Of a DNA stretch of 38,502 nt, positions 35,630 to 38,502 are shown in pieces. This stretch comes from Alphaproteobacteria bacterium (GTDB taxonomy: Bacteria > Pseudomonadota > Alphaproteobacteria > TMED109). The stretch lies in the NCBI GenBank assembly GCA_029247025.1, contig JAQWLZ010000027.1, forward strand, positions 1 to 38,502, in the 5' to 3' direction. A program made the translations under genes and the position numbers. The notes below the pieces were generated by a model. It was given only the letters and a program-made list of their open reading frames with translations. It was not told where the DNA came from and ran no database searches. Position 1 is the first letter of the stretch. Each line of letters begins with the position of its first letter.

Positions 35630-36652
35630 TTGGATACAAACAAAATAATTTTAAAATGGTATGATAAAGAAAAAAGAAATTTGCCTTGGAGGGAGTCAGA
35701 TAAAAATATTATTGATACTTATAAAGTTTGGATAAGTGAAATTATGCTTCAGCAAACAACTGTTTCAGTAGTTATTCCATATTTTCAAAGGTTTATTTTG
35801 CGATTTCCTGATATAAATATTTTAGCTAAAGCTAAAATAGAAGATGTATTAACCTATTGGGCGGGTTTAGGTTACTATTCAAGAGCAAGAAATCTTCATA
35901 AATGTGCTAAAAATATAGTTGAAAATTTTAATAGTATTTTTCCAGAACAATATGAAACTTTAATAAAGCTTCCAGGTATTGGAGATTATACTGCATCTGC
36001 TATTTGTGCTATCGCATATAATCAGTATGAAGTTGCTGTGGATGTAAATGTTAAAAGGGTTATTTCAAGAATTAATAATAAACAAAATTTAAGTAATATT
36101 GAGATTAAAAAACTTGCGAAAAAAATATTATCTCTTGAAAGGCCAGGAGATTTTAATGAGGCTATTATGGATTTAGGCTCAAAAATCTGTAAGGCTAAAG
36201 ACCCTAAATGCACAATTTGCCCATTAAATAAAATTTGTAGAGTTTTTAAATATAATAAAAAAGCTTTATTGAATATTAATAGTAAAAATATTTTTAAGAA
36301 AAAAATAATAAAATACGGTAATTGCTATGTTATTGGAAGAGAGAAAGATAATAAGTTATTTTTTGTAAGAAGACCAAATAAAGGCCTTCTTGGAGGCATG
36401 TTATCTTTTCCATCATCATTATGGGTTGAAGATAAAAACAATATACCAAATGATAATATTTTTAAAAATTTTATTCTTCATAAAAATATAAAAAATTGTG
36501 TTAATCACACTTTTAGCCATTTTAAATTAATTCTTAATATTTATGAAATTAATATAGATGAAGAAATTAATATAGAAGGAGATTGGATTAAATGCGAGGA
36601 TGCTATATACCAGTTGCCTTCTTTGATGAAGAAGGTTGCTAGTATAATTTAA
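35630..36652 (+). CDS. mutY: A/G-specific adenine glycosylase MutY
   Basis: Removes adenine mispaired with 8-oxoguanine. Residues match the E. coli numbering closely: E37 (SEIMLQQTTV) and D138 (AVDVNVKRV) are the catalytic pair, with the helix-hairpin-helix LPGIGDYTASAI at 114-125. The 4Fe-4S ligands C187-x6-C194-x2-C197-x5-C203 are intact. The C-terminal NUDIX-like 8-oxoG-recognition domain is present (FFVRRPNKGLLGGMLSFPSS, core GLLGGMLSFPSS, and NHTFSHFKLIL). No ATG fits the N-terminus; TTG 35630 gives the correct start MDTNKIILKWY, so initiation is probably weak. It ends convergently with ccrM, sharing four bases. Confidence 0.95.
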   Translation: MDTNKIILKWYDKEKRNLPWRESDKNIIDTYKVWISEIMLQQTTVSVVIPYFQRFILRFPDINILAKAKIEDVLTYWAGLGYYSRARNLHKCAKNIVENFNSIFPEQYETLIKLPGIGDYTASAICAIAYNQYEVAVDVNVKRVISRINNKQNLSNIEIKKLAKKILSLERPGDFNEAIMDLGSKICKAKDPKCTICPLNKICRVFKYNKKALLNINSKNIFKKKIIKYGNCYVIGREKDNKLFFVRRPNKGLLGGMLSFPSSLWVEDKNNIPNDNIFKNFILHKNIKNCVNHTFSHFKLILNIYEINIDEEINIEGDWIKCEDAIYQLPSLMKKVASII

Positions 36653-37725
36653 TTACTTTGTTTATTTTTATTGTTTCTGATTTTTTCTCGAAGTTTGTTG
36701 ATAGATACTAGTTCACCATTTTTTTCATAATGCCAGTACTGCCAACCATTACATGCATTATGCCCTTGAAGTTTTGCTCCAACAGTATGAATGGATCCTT
36801 CAAACTTTTTATCAGCAAATAAACTTCCATCAGCTCTAATTATGGCATTATGTTTTTTATTTATATCATGAAGCTTGCTGCCAATTTTTAACATCCCATT
36901 ATCTAGTAAATTACCAAAAGGAATTTTAATTTCAGTTTTAAGATTTTTAGTAATAGTAAGTTCATTATTATTAAGTGTTTTAGTATTTTTTATTCTATTC
37001 TTAGCATACTTCATATATTCTTTATTTTCTTCTATTCCTATAATTATTCTTCCTAGTCTTTTAGCAACTACACCAGTTGAACCTGTTCCAAGAAAGGGAT
37101 CTAAAATAGTATCTCCTTTCTTAGTAGAAGAGATTATAATTCTATTAAGTAAAGATTCAGGTTTTTGAGTGGGATGTAAAGTCTTTCCTAATTTTTTTAC
37201 TCTTTCATTTCCAGAGCAAATTGGTAAAGTCCTATCAGAACGCATTTGTTTATCTTCATTTGCTACTTTCATAGCTTTATAATTGAATGTATATTTTGAT
37301 TTTTTACTCTTACTAGCCCAAATTATAGTTTCATGAGCATTAGTGAACCTATTTCCTTTAAAATTAGGCATAGGGTTAGTTTTATTCCATATTATATCAT
37401 TCAGAATCCAAAAGCCTAAATTTTGAATTATAGATCCTACTCTAAAAATATTATGATAGGAACCTATTACCCATATTGTTCCATCATCTTTTAATACTCT
37501 TTTACATTGAGATAGCCATTTTGTTGTAAATTCATCATAAGCTTCAAAACTATTAAACTTATCCCAACTATGATTTACTCCTTTTACATTCGTTTGATCA
37601 GGTCTCAGTAAAGCTTTAGATAATTGAAGATTATATGGTGGATCTGCAAATATCATATCTACGGAATTATCTTTAATTTTAGAGATTTCTTTTATACAGT
37701 CGCCTGCTAATAGCTTTTCCATCAT
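36649..37725 (-). CDS. ccrM: CcrM-type adenine DNA methyltransferase (GANTC)
   Basis: Cell-cycle-regulated N6-adenine methyltransferase of alphaproteobacteria, modifying GANTC after replication. Beta-class order: catalytic DPPYNLQL first (28-35), SAM-binding DPFLGTGSTG later (209-218). NHSWDKFNSFEAYDEFT and NDIIWNKTNPMPNFKGNRF (core WNKTNPMPNFKG) are CcrM hallmarks. The C-terminal RAMA-type extension (about 265-345, with GSIHTVGAKLQGHNACNGW) that CcrM needs for DNA recognition is complete. There is no adjacent restriction enzyme, as expected of an orphan regulatory methylase. It lies 36 bases after rnhB on the same strand. GANTC specificity is inferred from the family. Confidence 0.95.
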   Translation of the reverse strand: MMEKLLAGDCIKEISKIKDNSVDMIFADPPYNLQLSKALLRPDQTNVKGVNHSWDKFNSFEAYDEFTTKWLSQCKRVLKDDGTIWVIGSYHNIFRVGSIIQNLGFWILNDIIWNKTNPMPNFKGNRFTNAHETIIWASKSKKSKYTFNYKAMKVANEDKQMRSDRTLPICSGNERVKKLGKTLHPTQKPESLLNRIIISSTKKGDTILDPFLGTGSTGVVAKRLGRIIIGIEENKEYMKYAKNRIKNTKTLNNNELTITKNLKTEIKIPFGNLLDNGMLKIGSKLHDINKKHNAIIRADGSLFADKKFEGSIHTVGAKLQGHNACNGWQYWHYEKNGELVSINKLREKIRNNKNKQSN

Positions 37726-37761
37726 GGTTGCTTTACCTTAAATACACATAAATATTTATTT

Positions 37762-38367
37762 TTATCTAAATAACTTAAAAGATTTTCTATGATACTTTGT
37801 TAATCCATTTAACTCTATTATTTTATAATGTTCCTTTGTACCATAGCCAGAATTATTTTTAAAATTATATTTTGGATATATAATTCCTATTTCTTTCATA
37901 ATATTATCTCTATATTGTTTTGCTATGATAGAAGCCGCTGCTATTGAAACACTTTTAGAATCACCTTTAATTATATTCTCAGTTTTACAAGTAATTACTG
38001 GAGAATAAGGACCATCTATTAGAGCAAGTCCAGTAGACATTTTCAAATTTTCATATGCTCGCTTCATTGCTAATAAACTTGCATTTAATATATTCATCTC
38101 ATCTATTTCTATATTGCTAGCCTCACCAATTGCTATCTCAATTGCTGTTTTTTTTAAAATATTACTAATTTCTTCTCTTTTAATTTTAGTTAACTTTTTT
38201 GAGTCATTTATCCCGGATGGTATTAGTTTAAAATCTATAATTATAGCTGCAGCTACAACTGGACCAGCTAAACATCCTCTTCCTACCTCATCAATTCCAC
38301 ATATATATCCTTTAATGTTATTTATATATGAGTTCTCTATTTCAAGATCAGGTTTAATATTACCCAT
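37762..38367 (-). CDS. rnhB: Ribonuclease HII
   Basis: Removes ribonucleotides from DNA and RNA from hybrids. The type 2 RNase H signature GIDEVGRGCLAGPVVAA carries the catalytic D26-E27; D118 in LIDGP and the KGDSKS-x-x-IAAASIIAK segment complete the site. Length 201 is normal. It precedes ccrM by 36 bases, a common alphaproteobacterial pairing, and starts ten bases after the stop of the partial membrane protein gene on the same strand. Confidence 0.96.
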   Translation of the reverse strand: MGNIKPDLEIENSYINNIKGYICGIDEVGRGCLAGPVVAAAIIIDFKLIPSGINDSKKLTKIKREEISNILKKTAIEIAIGEASNIEIDEMNILNASLLAMKRAYENLKMSTGLALIDGPYSPVITCKTENIIKGDSKSVSIAAASIIAKQYRDNIMKEIGIIYPKYNFKNNSGYGTKEHYKIIELNGLTKYHRKSFKLFR

Positions 38368-38376
38368 TTATAAAAC

Positions 38377-38502
38377 TTACTTTGTCTCTCTATACCATGA
38401 TAAGAAAAGAAGAATTAAACTAAATATCAGAATAAAATACCAAGGAGTTAAAGAAGACTGTTGAATATTTTTAACATAATATTTTTCATTTTTTATTAAT
38501 TG
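38377..38502 (-). CDS. C-terminal fragment of an unidentified membrane protein
   Basis: The last 41 codons of a gene entering from the right edge. They encode a polar stretch (QLIKNEKYYVKNIQQSSLT) followed by one strongly hydrophobic helix and the charged end SWYRETK. This suggests a protein with an extracytoplasmic domain and a C-terminal membrane anchor, or the last helix of a multi-spanning protein. Too little is present to name a family. The frame is open through the window edge and ends ten bases before rnhB, so the two are probably co-transcribed. Confidence 0.5.
   Translation of the reverse strand, partial: QLIKNEKYYVKNIQQSSLTPWYFILIFSLILLFLSWYRETK

Overview
This window looks like part of the chromosome of a streamlined, free-living, aerobic alphaproteobacterium. 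The DNA is very A+T-rich by eye and intergenic gaps are mostly under 100 bases. Several blocks have alphaproteobacterial gene order: bamD-recN-ligA, coxBA-ctaB-coxF-ctaG-coxC-DUF983-surf1, a split F0 operon atpI-B-E-F'-F, and the smc/dsbA/DUF721/mutY/ccrM/rnhB neighbourhood. CcrM, an F0 b/b' pair and a tiny COX4_pro_2-type subunit point the same way. A Pelagibacterales-like or other AT-rich marine lineage is my inference; no rRNA or other marker here settles it.

Left part (1-9391). ETF-ubiquinone oxidoreductase (cut by the window edge) and a HisN-type phosphatase run leftward. The outer-membrane assembly lipoprotein BamD, the repair ATPase RecN and DNA ligase LigA run rightward and converge on an M24 aminopeptidase P. 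Right of that peptidase lies the only long gene-free stretch (8769-9151). It is packed with inverted repeats and holds two successive stem-loops with the same 11-base loop motif TATTCCTCCCC, just upstream of an orphan small basic protein. I regard this as the most unusual feature of the window.

Middle (9388-21559). A leftward run contains a 42-residue cytochrome oxidase subunit IV, a decayed small lipoprotein, an RraA-family protein, an SDR oxidoreductase, a UvrD helicase and PrmA. Divergent from it is a complete aa3 cytochrome c oxidase cluster: structural subunits II, I and III, heme O synthase, CoxF-like protein, CtaG copper chaperone, a DUF983 protein, SURF1 and heme A synthase. The heme A synthase is of the cysteine-pair type.

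Right part (21593-38502). Threonine synthase, a RimJ-like acetyltransferase, a DsbD/ScsB-like thiol reductase and a peroxiredoxin run rightward and meet RNase HI and homoserine kinase. ThrB and ThrC are the last two steps of threonine synthesis, and both lie here on opposite strands. A lipoprotein of unknown role follows. Then come the F0 operon with a recognisable promoter, SMC, a DsbA-like oxidoreductase and a DUF721 protein, all leftward. MutY runs rightward; CcrM and RNase HII run leftward; and the tail of an unidentified membrane protein closes the window.

I saw no tRNA, rRNA, CRISPR array, insertion sequence or phage gene. Apart from the structured intergenic region, the broken lipoprotein and a few small genes, this is ordinary housekeeping DNA.
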